A stretch of DNA of 64,000 nucleotides, taken from the NCBI RefSeq assembly GCF_020687165.1, contig NZ_JAJEQC010000001.1; one strand, given 5' to 3'. The stretch comes from Hominenteromicrobium mulieris. GTDB taxonomy: Bacteria > Bacillota > Clostridia > Oscillospirales > Acutalibacteraceae. A program made the position numbers and the translations under genes. The notes beneath the pieces were generated by a model. The model was given only the letters and a program-made list of their open reading frames with translations, searched no databases and was not told where the DNA came from. Numbering within the stretch: position 1 is the first letter of the stretch; each line of letters opens with the position of its first letter. This document shows, piece after piece, positions 25,085-33,060 of this stretch.

Positions 25085-26212
25085 TTATTCGATGTTCTCG
25101 CCGAGCGTACCCTGGCTGAGCGCCTTCAGATACGCAGTGATGAAATCATCAAGGTCGCCGTCCATCACCGCGCTGATGTTGCCCTTTTCGCAGCCCGTGC
25201 GGTGATCCTTTACGAGCGTGTACGGCATGAAGACATAGGAGCGAATCTGGCTGCCCCACGTGATCTCCTTCTGCTCGCCCTTAATGTCGGAGATTTTTTC
25301 AAGGTGTTCACGTTCCTTGATCTCAACGAGCTTAGAGATAAGCATTTTCATAGCCACGTCGCGGTTCTGGTACTGGCTGCGTTCCACCTGACAGGAAACG
25401 ACAATGCCCGTCGGAATGTGGATCAAACGCACGGCCGAAGAGGTCTTGTTGACCTTCTGTCCGCCCGCACCGCTCGCACGGTACACTTCCATCTTAATAT
25501 CGTCCGGGTTGATTTCCACGCTGAGGTCCTCGTCAATCTCCGGCATAACCTCCAGAGAGGAGAATGAGGTGTGGCGGCGGCCTGCGGAATCGAACGGCGA
25601 GACGCGCACCAAACGGTGAACGCCCGCTTCACTCTTCAAAAAGCCATACGCATTTTCGCCCTCGACAAGGATGGAAGCGCTCTTCAGGCCCGCTTCGTCG
25701 CCCTCAAGGTAATCGAGCGTAGAAACCTTAAAGCCGTGACGCTCACCCCAACGGTTGTACATACGGAACAGCATCTCGGCCCAGTCCTGTGCCTCCGTGC
25801 CGCCGGAACCCGCATGGAACGTCAAAATCGCGTTCTTACTGTCATATTCGCCGGTGAGAAGCGTTGTCAGACGCATCGTCTCAATCACTTTGCCGATGGC
25901 CTCCACTTCCTCCTGTGCCTCCGGCAAAAGAGAAAGGTCTTCTTCCTCATTGCCCATTTCAATGAGCGTCAGCGTATCTTCGCAGCGGGAAACAAGGTTC
26001 AGATACGTCTCGTCCTTCTGCTTTAACGCAGCAGTCTTCTGCAAAATCTTCTGTGCAGATTCCATGTTGTCGTAAAAGCCCGGCTCCGCCGCCTTGTTTT
26101 CCAGCATCTCCACTTCTTCACGCAGTCTTTCAAGGCCCAGCGCGTCCTTCAATTCATCCAGCGCCGCCTGCTTTTCATTCAGTTCATGTTTTAATACTTC
26201 ATATTGCAGCAT
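25085..26212 (-). CDS. prfB: Peptide chain release factor 2
   Basis: Class-I release factor of 375 residues for UAA and UGA stops. The peptidyl-hydrolysis motif GGQ is at 250-252 (SGAGGQKVNKTSS), and the tripeptide that reads UGA, SPF, is present in VRVSPFDSAGRR, which marks it as RF2 and not RF1. The N-terminal coiled coil reads MLQYEVLKHELNEKQAALDE. The gene is open from start to stop: the in-frame UGA and +1 shift that control prfB in most bacteria are absent. GAAAGGTAAC precedes the ATG. Confidence 0.95.
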   Translation of the reverse strand: MLQYEVLKHELNEKQAALDELKDALGLERLREEVEMLENKAAEPGFYDNMESAQKILQKTAALKQKDETYLNLVSRCEDTLTLIEMGNEEEDLSLLPEAQEEVEAIGKVIETMRLTTLLTGEYDSKNAILTFHAGSGGTEAQDWAEMLFRMYNRWGERHGFKVSTLDYLEGDEAGLKSASILVEGENAYGFLKSEAGVHRLVRVSPFDSAGRRHTSFSSLEVMPEIDEDLSVEINPDDIKMEVYRASGAGGQKVNKTSSAVRLIHIPTGIVVSCQVERSQYQNRDVAMKMLISKLVEIKEREHLEKISDIKGEQKEITWGSQIRSYVFMPYTLVKDHRTGCEKGNISAVMDGDLDDFITAYLKALSQGTLGENIE

Positions 26213-26554
26213 ACGTTTTCGTTACCTTTCAAAAATATCCGTCCAAACCCGCCTTCAAACATTTCACGGCGGCGTTCAGCTTAAATGTGCGCAAATCTCT
26301 GTTTATTATAATAGATAACCCGCCGTTTGTAAATAGAAAAAATGCGGGAAAACGCACGGTTTCGCTGAAATCTTTATATTAGCCTTTCTTGAAGTTTTAC
26401 TTCGTTTCCTCGCTGAATTATTAACAGTCTGAAAATTTGCACGCTTTGCATTGCGATTGCGGGCATTTTGTAGTATTATATGAATAAGAAAATAATTCTG
26501 GCAGTATTCTGACCGTCTTTCGAATATTGCCAACCGAATTTTGGAGGTTCTGTT
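26213..26554 (+). promoter_or_regulatory. Intergenic region with promoter of the RING-like gene
   Basis: TTGCGA (26451-26456), 17-bp spacer and TATTAT (26474-26479) form a plausible sigma-A promoter about 75 bp before the TTG start at 26555. The remaining AT-rich sequence between 26213 and 26450 would hold the prfB promoter on the minus strand; no gene is visible. Confidence 0.5.
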
Positions 26555-27646
26555 TTGGACTACAAAGGCATCAAGTGTCCCGTGTGCGACAAGCCGTTTA
26601 CGGAAAATGACGATATCGTCGTTTGCCCGGTCTGCGGTGCACCGTACCACAGAGGCTGCTATAAAGAAAAAGGTGTGTGCATTTTCACAGATCTGCATGA
26701 AAGCGGCAAGACTTGGGCGCCGCCTGTTCCGCCGGACGCGCCGAACACGGCCAGTGAGCTTAAAGACAAGGAATGCCCGAACTGCGGCACCTTAAACGCC
26801 CACAGCGCGCTGTTCTGCAACATCTGCGGCACTTCCCTCACCGGCGCGCCGGATGAACACCGCAACACGGGCTACAACACGCAGCAAAATCCGAATAACG
26901 CGAACAATCCGAACGGCTATAACAATTACAATAACCCGTACGGCAGTTATCCCCCGCCGCAAAACAACGCAAACTATCAGAGCCGCGGCTTTGGCGGCGT
27001 GCCGTTCGCGTTCGACCCCATGGGCGGTGCAAATCCCGCGGAATTTGTTGCGGATAACGTCACCTACGGCGACGTCAGCAAGGTCGTGCAGCAGAATACG
27101 GCGTATTACCTTTCCGTGTTCCGCAATATTAAGTCTTTCGGGCGCAGCAAGTTCAATTTCAGCGCGTTCCTGTTCTCCGGCGGCTGGCTCCTGTATCGCA
27201 AGCAGTACAAGGCGGGCATCATCACAACGACAATCATGTTCCTTTTATATATCGCGAACCTGATGCTCTCGTGTTTCGTCGTCAACCCCATCACGACGCA
27301 CGTCATCGATAACGCCGGCGTGTCTTCATCGGATCTCAGCTACGTGCAGCTTGCAAACCTGCTTTCGCAGTACTTGATGGATAACCCCTCACAGTATCTT
27401 TTGTTCTGCCTGCCGCTTTTGTGCAGCGCCCTGATGCTCGGCATTATGATCTTCGTCGGCGTGCGCGCAAACCGCATGTATTTAAATCACTGTGTCCACA
27501 CCGTGCAGGAGATTAAAAGCGTCAGCAATACGGAAACCGACCTTTCCGCAGAATACACCGCACGCGGCGGCGTGAACGTTGTCGTAACGTTCTGCCTGCT
27601 CGCCTGCTACATGATCCTGCGTTGGATCCCGCTCTTTTTGACTTGA
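26555..27646 (+). CDS. Prokaryotic RING-finger/zinc-ribbon membrane protein
   Basis: The 363-residue protein starts at TTG, seven bases after GGAGG. The N-terminus holds a bacterial RING-like treble-clef (CPVCDKPFTENDD, then CPVCGAPYHRGCY), followed by a zinc ribbon (CPNCGTLNAHSALFCNICG) at about 75-95. An Asn/Tyr-rich linker (about 105-155) precedes a membrane part with FLFSGGWLLYRKQYKAG, typical of DUF2628-type proteins, and three further hydrophobic segments. Such proteins are widespread in Clostridia with no known role; membrane-linked sensing or protein contact is a guess. Confidence 0.75.
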   Translation: MDYKGIKCPVCDKPFTENDDIVVCPVCGAPYHRGCYKEKGVCIFTDLHESGKTWAPPVPPDAPNTASELKDKECPNCGTLNAHSALFCNICGTSLTGAPDEHRNTGYNTQQNPNNANNPNGYNNYNNPYGSYPPPQNNANYQSRGFGGVPFAFDPMGGANPAEFVADNVTYGDVSKVVQQNTAYYLSVFRNIKSFGRSKFNFSAFLFSGGWLLYRKQYKAGIITTTIMFLLYIANLMLSCFVVNPITTHVIDNAGVSSSDLSYVQLANLLSQYLMDNPSQYLLFCLPLLCSALMLGIMIFVGVRANRMYLNHCVHTVQEIKSVSNTETDLSAEYTARGGVNVVVTFCLLACYMILRWIPLFLT

Positions 27647-27658
27647 TTCCAGCTTAAA

Positions 27659-27702
27659 AGCGACATTACCGCTTACGGCTTCACGCGGTAATGTCGTTTA
27701 AG
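27659..27702 (+). terminator. Hairpin between the RING-like gene and galU
   Basis: CGACATTACCGC pairs perfectly with GCGGTAATGTCG; only a weak T-tract (TTTA) follows, so termination may be partial. Confidence 0.6.
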
Positions 27703-27750
27703 AATAGAACCCCTTTGGAAAATAGGAAGTATATTTGGAGGTATTGATTT

Positions 27751-28623
27751 ATGAAAACCGTCAGAAAAGCCGTCATCCCCGCAGCAGGCCTTGGCACACG
27801 CGTGCTCCCGGCATCGAAAGCGATGCCCAAGGAAATGCTGCCCATTGTGGATAAGCCCGCTATCCAGTTTATTGTGGAGGAAGCGGTCCGCGCCGGCATT
27901 ACGGATATTCTCATCATCACAAACCGCGGCAAATCCATCATGGAAGATCATTTCGACCGCGCCCCGGAGCTTGAGGAGCGTCTGCTCGCAAGCGGCAAAA
28001 AAGAAGTGTACGATGAAGTTGTGAACCTTGCGCACTTTGCAAACATCACCTACATCCGCCAGAAAGAGACGCGAGGTCTCGGCCACGCCATCTCCTGTGC
28101 CAAAGCATTTGTCGGCGATGAGCCATTTGCCGTTCTCTACGGCGATGACGTCATCCTCGGCGAAGATCCCGCCTGTGGCCAGCTCATCCGCGCTTATAAC
28201 GAGACCGGCAAGGGTGTCGTCGGCGTGAAAGAGGTCAGCGAAGAAGCCATTCAGCGCTACTCCTCCCTCAAGGTAGAGCCTTTGCACGATAACTGGTTCA
28301 CCTGCACCGATATGATCGAAAAGCCGAGTAAGGATAAGATTATGTCGCTTTACTCCATCCTCGGCCGCTGCGTATTGCCGCCGCAGATTTTTGACATTCT
28401 CGCCCACACCGCACCCGGCGCCGGCGGCGAAATTCAGCTCACCGATGCCATGTGTGAGCTTGCCCGCACCGAAAGCATGATCGCCGTCGATTTCACCGGC
28501 AAGCGCTACGATATGGGCAATAAGCTCGGCGTCATGCAGGCACAGGTAGAGGTCGCCTTAAAGCACCCCGAGATTGGCGAAAGCTTCCGCGCCTACCTTA
28601 AAGAGCTTGCCAAAACACTTTAA
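27751..28623 (+). CDS. galU: UTP--glucose-1-phosphate uridylyltransferase
   Basis: The 290-residue GalU makes UDP-glucose for glycolipid, teichoic-acid and capsule synthesis. The nucleotide-binding loop is KAVIPAAGLGTRVLPASKAM and the uridine pocket follows with PKEMLPIVDKPAIQ. Catalytic/metal regions FAVLYGDDVI and KRYDMGNKLG are intact. TTTGGAGG precedes the ATG with a suitable spacer. It stands alone on the + strand; the unusual repeat 28625-28695 follows. Confidence 0.95.
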   Translation: MKTVRKAVIPAAGLGTRVLPASKAMPKEMLPIVDKPAIQFIVEEAVRAGITDILIITNRGKSIMEDHFDRAPELEERLLASGKKEVYDEVVNLAHFANITYIRQKETRGLGHAISCAKAFVGDEPFAVLYGDDVILGEDPACGQLIRAYNETGKGVVGVKEVSEEAIQRYSSLKVEPLHDNWFTCTDMIEKPSKDKIMSLYSILGRCVLPPQIFDILAHTAPGAGGEIQLTDAMCELARTESMIAVDFTGKRYDMGNKLGVMQAQVEVALKHPEIGESFRAYLKELAKTL

Positions 28624-28624
28624 A

Positions 28625-28695
28625 TGTAAAGTTGATTCACGTTACACGTATGTAAAGTCCATTCACTTTGTAAAGTCAGTCAACTTTACAAAGTG
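28625..28695. repeat. Direct repeats merging into a 13-bp inverted repeat
   Basis: Three related units begin TGTAAAGT at 28625, 28651 and 28669. The last unit forms a perfect inverted repeat: CACTTTGTAAAGT (28664-28676) and ACTTTACAAAGTG (28683-28695) around a 6-base loop. No T-tract follows, so it is not a typical terminator. It lies between galU and the rpsF promoter. Confidence 0.75.
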
Positions 28696-28745
28696 CCTAT
28701 ATCGAATTTGATTTTCCAAAAATCCGCCGAGTTCCAAGATTTTTC

Positions 28746-28773
28746 TTGACTTTGCGGATTTTTATGTTATAAT
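28746..28773 (+). promoter_or_regulatory. Promoter of rpsF-ssb-rpsR
   Basis: TTGACT (28746-28751), 16-bp spacer, TATAAT (28768-28773). Confidence 0.85.
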
Positions 28774-28821
28774 ACTTTTGTTAGTTTGTGCTTATGCGTT
28801 TTGTGTAACACAAATGACAAT

Positions 28822-28852
28822 CCTTGCTCCGTTTAAAAGTACGGGGCCAAAG
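28822..28852 (+). promoter_or_regulatory. Leader hairpin before rpsF, candidate S6:S18 autoregulatory RNA
   Basis: GCTCCGT and ACGGGGC pair (28826-28847) with a short lower stem interrupted by a bulge. An S6:S18-binding leader with a CCG-containing bulge is known upstream of rpsF in many bacteria; the CCG and location fit, but I could not test the full consensus. Confidence 0.4.
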
Positions 28853-28872
28853 TCCAAAAGGAGGTGCAAACC

Positions 28873-29280
28873 ATGACAGAGGTAGTAAAGAACAAGTACG
28901 AGACCGTTATCGTTCTCTCCGCAAAGCTCGGTGAGGAAGGTAATGCAGAGCTGGTCGAAAAGTTCAAGGCATTGATTGCAAAGCACGGCACTGTCGAGAG
29001 CGTTGACGAGTGGGGTAAGAGAAGACTCGCGTATCCGATCAACAAGGAAACCGAAGGCTACTACACCCTCGTAAACTTCGAGAGCACGCCGGACTTCACC
29101 GCTGAGCTGGACAGACGCTATAAGATCACTGACGGCGTTCTCCGTTCCATCATCGTGAAGAAAGATCCCCGTTTTGCAACCGCTGCTGCAAAGCCGCGTA
29201 AAGCCGCTGAGCCGAAGCCGATCGACGTTGAGGCTGTCGCAGCCGAGGCTGTCGAAGCAAACGAGTCCGCTGCTGAGTAA
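28873..29280 (+). CDS. rpsF: 30S ribosomal protein S6
   Basis: S6 of 135 residues, starting MTEVVKNKYETVIVLSAKLG with AGGAGGTG upstream; an in-frame ATG nine bases earlier overlaps that site. The ferredoxin-like core (about 1-95) has EWGKRRLAYPINKETEGYY and ITDGVLRSIIVKK. A low-complexity Ala/Glu/Pro tail of about 35 residues follows, common in Clostridia. S6 binds 16S rRNA as a dimer with S18, whose gene is in the same operon, with ssb between them. Confidence 0.96.
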   Translation: MTEVVKNKYETVIVLSAKLGEEGNAELVEKFKALIAKHGTVESVDEWGKRRLAYPINKETEGYYTLVNFESTPDFTAELDRRYKITDGVLRSIIVKKDPRFATAAAKPRKAAEPKPIDVEAVAAEAVEANESAAE

Positions 29281-29310
29281 GTTTTTTAAAACGAAAGAGA
29301 GTTGTTACCT

Positions 29311-29814
29311 ATGTTGAATGTTGCAGTTGTTATGGGCAGACTGGTTGCCGATCCTGAGCTTCGCCACACCCCGAGCGATGTTGCCGTTACCAGCTTCACG
29401 CTGGCGGTAGACCGCTCCTATGTTAAGTCCGGCACAGAACGTCAGGCTGATTTCATTGATGTTGTCGCTTGGCGCAGCACCGCGGATTTTGTATGCAAAT
29501 ACTTCCGCAAGGGCCAGATGATGGCGGTTCACGGTTCCATTCAGACACGCACATATACAGATAAGGACGGCAATAAGCGCAAGGCGACTGAGATTGTTGC
29601 GAACGATGTCAATTTTGCGGATTCCAAACGCAGTGACAGCGGCGCAAATTACGGTGCCCCCTCCGCCCCGTCTTACGGCAATAATTACGGAAGTAACAGC
29701 GCAGCCGGAAATGAAATGCAGCGCCCGGCTTACAGCGAACCCGCTCCCACCTATTCAAGTGGTAACAGCGGAGATTTCGAGGAGATCATCGGGGACGACG
29801 ACCTGCCGTTCTGA
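29311..29814 (+). CDS. ssb: Single-stranded DNA-binding protein
   Basis: The 167-residue SSB has an N-terminal OB fold (about 1-105: LNVAVVMGRLVADPELRHTP, FIDVVAWRSTADFVCKYF, KGQMMAVHGSIQTRTY). A glycine/asparagine/serine-rich disordered linker leads to the acidic tip DDDLPF, which recruits replication and repair proteins. The rpsF-ssb-rpsR order is the standard Firmicute arrangement. The ATG at 29311 follows GAAAGAGAG. Confidence 0.97.
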   Translation: MLNVAVVMGRLVADPELRHTPSDVAVTSFTLAVDRSYVKSGTERQADFIDVVAWRSTADFVCKYFRKGQMMAVHGSIQTRTYTDKDGNKRKATEIVANDVNFADSKRSDSGANYGAPSAPSYGNNYGSNSAAGNEMQRPAYSEPAPTYSSGNSGDFEEIIGDDDLPF

Positions 29815-29850
29815 TGATCTAACAACGACTAAGATAAGGAGGCTTTCGCA

Positions 29851-30102
29851 ATGGCAGACAGACCGGAGAGAGATAATCGCCGCGGTGGTCGCAAGGGCCG
29901 CAGAAAAGTATGCAGCTTCTGCGTTGACAAAGCGGATTACATCGATTACAAGGATGTTGCCAAGCTTCGCCGTTTTATTTCTGAAAGAGGCAAGATCCTC
30001 CCCAGAAGAGTTACGGGAACTTGTGCACATCATCAGCGTGGCCTGACAGTCGCTATCAAGCGTGCTCGTCACCTCGCTCTCCTGCCCTTCAGCAGCGACT
30101 GA
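29851..30102 (+). CDS. rpsR: 30S ribosomal protein S18, zinc-ligand form
   Basis: S18 of 83 residues with a basic N-terminus and RRKVCSFCVDKADYIDYKD. The pair CSFC with CAHH later gives a CxxC...CxxH zinc-binding set, the C+ form, so zinc-free S18 would have to be encoded elsewhere if the host has one. AAGGAGG precedes the ATG. Last gene of the rpsF operon, ending at the hairpin 30127-30160. Confidence 0.97.
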   Translation: MADRPERDNRRGGRKGRRKVCSFCVDKADYIDYKDVAKLRRFISERGKILPRRVTGTCAHHQRGLTVAIKRARHLALLPFSSD

Positions 30103-30126
30103 TCGTGCAGATCTAATATCAGCGTA

Positions 30127-30160
30127 CAAGGGAGATTTTCGTCGGAAGGTCTCCCTTTTG
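30127..30160 (+). terminator. Terminator of the rpsF operon
   Basis: AAGGGAGA and TCTCCCTTTT pair around a 13-base loop with a T-run on the + strand. Confidence 0.85.
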
Positions 30161-30174
30161 CTATCCCCCATTGA

Positions 30175-30231
30175 TTTGCAAAACCCGCACTCTGTGCCTT
30201 TAACGGTACAGAATGCGGGTTTCTTTTAATT
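30175..30231. terminator. Long hairpin, terminator of the SprT gene (minus) and possibly bidirectional
   Basis: AAACCCGCA-TCTGT-CC pairs with GG-ACAGA-TGCGGGTTT across 30180-30226 with two mismatches. T-runs flank it on both sides. Confidence 0.8.
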
Positions 30232-30245
30232 TACTTGAACCGTCA

Positions 30246-30737
30246 TCAGAACAGACGAATGATCTTGCCGCCGCAGCCGCAATGGTACCGCTCCGGATGC
30301 TGCACCACTGCCGTGAGTTTCATGCGCGGAAACTGCCTTTTGCATTTTGTACATTGCAGCATATATTTCACCGGTTTCTCCTCGTACTCCACAAGTGCTT
30401 CCTTCGTCGTTGCCGTAATGCAGTAGCTATACGCGTTGTTCATCTTACCTGCGTATGTCTTCCAAAGGAGCTTGTGATTCATGCAGCGCGGGCACGTGTG
30501 CAAAAGCTCATGCGCCAAAACACTGCGCACACAATTCTCGTCCTTGTCCTCCAAATACGCTGAGACCTCGATTCGATATTCATATTTTTCGCCATGTAAT
30601 CGCATACAGCGACCGTAGCGTTTTTTTGCGCGCGTGTTGATCTGCACCTCCGGCTCGATGTTGCCCGAGACCGGGATATCCAGCGCACGCACTTCTTCGT
30701 AGATTTCTTTCATCAATGCGTTATAATCATACTTCAT
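30246..30737 (-). CDS. SprT-like zinc metalloprotease-domain protein
   Basis: The 163-residue protein has the SprT-like HExxH motif in AHELLHTCPRCMNHKLLW, with a third histidine ten residues on, and a C-terminal zinc ribbon (CTKCKRQF ... HCGCGGKI). In eukaryotes the related SPRTN cleaves DNA-protein crosslinks; the bacterial role is unclear. GAGGAAAC precedes the ATG. It is monocistronic between convergent and divergent neighbours. Confidence 0.82.
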   Translation of the reverse strand: MKYDYNALMKEIYEEVRALDIPVSGNIEPEVQINTRAKKRYGRCMRLHGEKYEYRIEVSAYLEDKDENCVRSVLAHELLHTCPRCMNHKLLWKTYAGKMNNAYSYCITATTKEALVEYEEKPVKYMLQCTKCKRQFPRMKLTAVVQHPERYHCGCGGKIIRLF

Positions 30738-30842
30738 AAAGTTTCCTCGCTTTTCTTTATTTTACTACTATCTACTACGAAAGAAAAGTGGTATAATTTA
30801 AAAGGAAAATCGTTTTCCTATCAATTTTTCGGAGGAATTTTC

Positions 30843-31850
30843 ATGAAGTATTATTCGATCGGCTACGCCGTCAACGACGGTTTGCCGGAAGTTACACGCG
30901 AAGATGTACAGAAGCTCACCCACATGAACCTTGCGTTCGGTCTCATCAGCGAAAACGGCCTTTTGGATCTGCACCAGATGACACATCTCGATCTCATCCC
31001 GCAGTTCCGCGATTGGAACCCCGCTCTGCGCGTAGTGCTTTCCGTCGGTGGCTGGGGCGCGGGCGGCTTCTCCCTCATGTCCCGTACCGAAGAAGGCCGC
31101 CGCGCATTTGCGGAGTCTTGCCGCAAAGCCGTGGAGGAGTATCACCTCGATGGCATCGATATCGACTGGGAATACCCGTGCAGCGACCAAGCTGAGATTG
31201 ACTGTGACTCGAGCGATAAACAGAACTACACAAAGCTCCTGCAAGCTCTGCGCGACGCCCTTGGCATGAACCGCATCGTCTCCACCGCTGTCGGCGCAGG
31301 TGATTATTTCCCGGAAAACACCGAAATGGACAAGGTCGCCGAGATTGTCGATTACGTGCAGCTCATGACCTACGACATGCGCAACGGCTTCACGCATCAG
31401 GCCGGCCACCACGCCTCCCTCAGTGCAAGCCGCGGCGATACGAGCAATACGAATACGCGCTACATCGTCGAGCTGTTCCACAACGCCGGTGTGCCGTACA
31501 ATAAGCTCGTCGTCGGCGCAGCATTCTACTGCCGCCATTACACGGGCGCCGCAAACGTCAACAACGGCCTCCTGCAGGAAGCCAGCGCCGGTATGTACGG
31601 CCCGAACTACGACGGTCTCACCGAGGAGTTCCGCCGCGAGCATAACTACACGGAATATTGGGACGAGGACGCTGAAGCCGCATATCTCTGGAACGGCGAA
31701 ACATTCATCAGCTTCGAGTCCCCCGAGGCTATCCGCCGCAAGTGCGAGTTCGTCAAGGAAAAGGGCATGCTCGGCGTCATGTACTGGGAGCACAGCGCCG
31801 ACCACACCCGTGAGCTGCTCACTGTCATCGCAAAAACACTGAATATCTAA
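30843..31850 (+). CDS. Glycoside hydrolase family 18 (chitinase-like)
   Basis: The 335-residue protein is a GH18 TIM barrel with the full catalytic signature DGIDIDWEYP (acid Glu110) and the SVGGWGAGGFS strand-3 motif. Later substrate-site strands VQLMTYDMRNGF, VVGAAFYCRHY and GVMYWEHSADH are intact. There is no signal peptide, so it likely acts on imported chito-oligosaccharides or other N-acetylglucosamine glycans. GGAGGAA precedes the ATG; TATAAT at 30793-30798 is a probable -10. Confidence 0.92.
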   Translation: MKYYSIGYAVNDGLPEVTREDVQKLTHMNLAFGLISENGLLDLHQMTHLDLIPQFRDWNPALRVVLSVGGWGAGGFSLMSRTEEGRRAFAESCRKAVEEYHLDGIDIDWEYPCSDQAEIDCDSSDKQNYTKLLQALRDALGMNRIVSTAVGAGDYFPENTEMDKVAEIVDYVQLMTYDMRNGFTHQAGHHASLSASRGDTSNTNTRYIVELFHNAGVPYNKLVVGAAFYCRHYTGAANVNNGLLQEASAGMYGPNYDGLTEEFRREHNYTEYWDEDAEAAYLWNGETFISFESPEAIRRKCEFVKEKGMLGVMYWEHSADHTRELLTVIAKTLNI

Positions 31851-31862
31851 ATTCTAACGGAA

Positions 31863-31906
31863 AAGGAGCCTGCGCGCATGAAAACCGCGTTCAGGCTCCC
31901 TTTTTA
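31863..31906 (+). terminator. Terminator of GH18
   Basis: GGAGCCTG and CAGGCTCC form a perfect stem followed by CTTTTT. Confidence 0.85.
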
Positions 31907-31941
31907 CCGATAAAAACAAGAACTATCCCTGTTTTTGTAAA

Positions 31942-31978
31942 ATAAAAGACCCATCGGAAATTCCGATAGGTCTTTTGG
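31942..31978 (-). terminator. Terminator originally belonging to a tRNA-Trp gene
   Basis: AAAAGACCTATCGGAA and TTCCGATGGGTCTTTT pair with one wobble; on the minus strand it lies directly after the CCA end of the tRNA-Trp fragment. Confidence 0.8.
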
Positions 31979-31980
31979 CG

Positions 31981-32026
31981 TGGCAGGGGCAGAAGGATTC
32001 GAACCCTCGGCACGTGGTTTTGGAGT
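31981..32026 (-). pseudogene. 3' half of tRNA-Trp(CCA), probable attachment-site remnant
   Basis: Minus strand from 32026: CTCCAAA (anticodon loop, CCA), ACCAC, then GAGGG-TTCGAAT-CCTTC (T-arm), TGCCCCT acceptor, G and encoded CCA. The 5' half is missing: the bases before the anticodon loop cannot pair with ACCAC. Genomic islands often integrate at this point of tRNA genes, leaving a displaced 3' half like this. An intact tRNA-Trp is not found elsewhere in the window. Confidence 0.82.
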
Positions 32027-32042
32027 GGATGTGGAAAAAGCA

Positions 32043-32827
32043 TTAACGGACATACAACAGCCGGTTTTCCGCGCCCCTTATTTTAAAGGTAGCCACCAGG
32101 TTTTTCAGCATCTCCGCCTGGCCGGACAGCTCTTCGCTAGCTGCGGCGCTGCGCTGGGCGTTATCCGCGTTGCTGTCCACCACGCTTGAGATCTGCTCTA
32201 TGCCATAGGCAATCTCTGCAGCGCCCTCCGCCTGGCGGCTGGTGTTTTCAGCAATACTATCGATGAGCCCACTCATCTCGTCAGCATGGGTAACCACTGC
32301 TAACATGGACTCCGAAGTCTCCTGCGCGGCCCTGGTCCCCTCATCTATAGAGCCAACGGTTTCACCCAGCAGGACCGTTGTTTCCCGGGCAGCCTCCGCA
32401 GACCGGCTGGCAAGAGAACGCACCTCTTCCGCTACCACGGCAAAGCCCTTGTCGGCTTCACCGGCCCTGGCTGCCTCTAGGGAGCCATCCGTCAGGGCCA
32501 CACGTACAGCCCGGCGGGGTAGGCTTCGTTCTGGTCCACTGTGTGCTTGATGTATGCCTCCATCTCCGGGATGTCCATATCTCCGTATTCGATGGTATCC
32601 CGCTGTGTTTCCAGCATTGTAAGGGTCCTGTTCATCCACGCGCTGGTCTCTTGGATAGTCTTACCTGTAGTGGTTTGAAGCAGCTCTTCACTTTTTATCA
32701 AGAGTGCGTCAGACACTCTGGAATAGACTACTACAAGCAGCGCCGACACTGTTAGGACAACACTAATAACAATTGCCGAAACAAGCTTAGCCGTTATCCC
32801 CTTGGCCTTGCTGACCTTTTTTCGCAA
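32043..32827 (-). pseudogene. Methyl-accepting chemotaxis protein, internally deleted and frameshifted
   Basis: The 5' part (32827 to about 32495) encodes a membrane segment (AKLVSAIVISVVLTVSALLV) and the beginning of a dCache sensor domain, ending at PAGLYV. The 3' part is in another frame and encodes ALTDGS joined directly to LEAARAGEADKGFAVVAEEV, the signalling hairpin tip, and the following coiled coil to the stop at 32043. So about two extra bases break the frame near 32500, and the rest of the sensor, the second membrane helix and HAMP domain are deleted. It cannot make a working receptor. Confidence 0.85.
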
Positions 32828-33012
32828 CTCGATTTTCTTGCATACCCTTATTCTCTCCTATCTTTCCCGCAGACTGCTGGGACAAAAATCACCTTGCCAT
32901 ATTCAATTTTGTGTATACACTTTTTGTGGAAAAAATCAACTGCTTTTCGGGCACCGTGATAAAGAAAGCGTGAGCAGCAAGCTATAGCATAAAACCGCAG
33001 CAGTGGAGAAGT

Positions 33013-33055
33013 TATCAAAAAAGCAGGCAGCGCTTTTCACGCCGCCTGCTCGAAG
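33013..33055 (-). terminator. Terminator of the serine hydrolase gene
   Basis: GCAGGCGGCG and CGCTGCCTGC pair (one mismatch) with TTTTTT following on the minus strand. The remaining 32828-33012 stretch holds no gene that I can see. Confidence 0.8.
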
Positions 33056-33060
33056 CAAGA

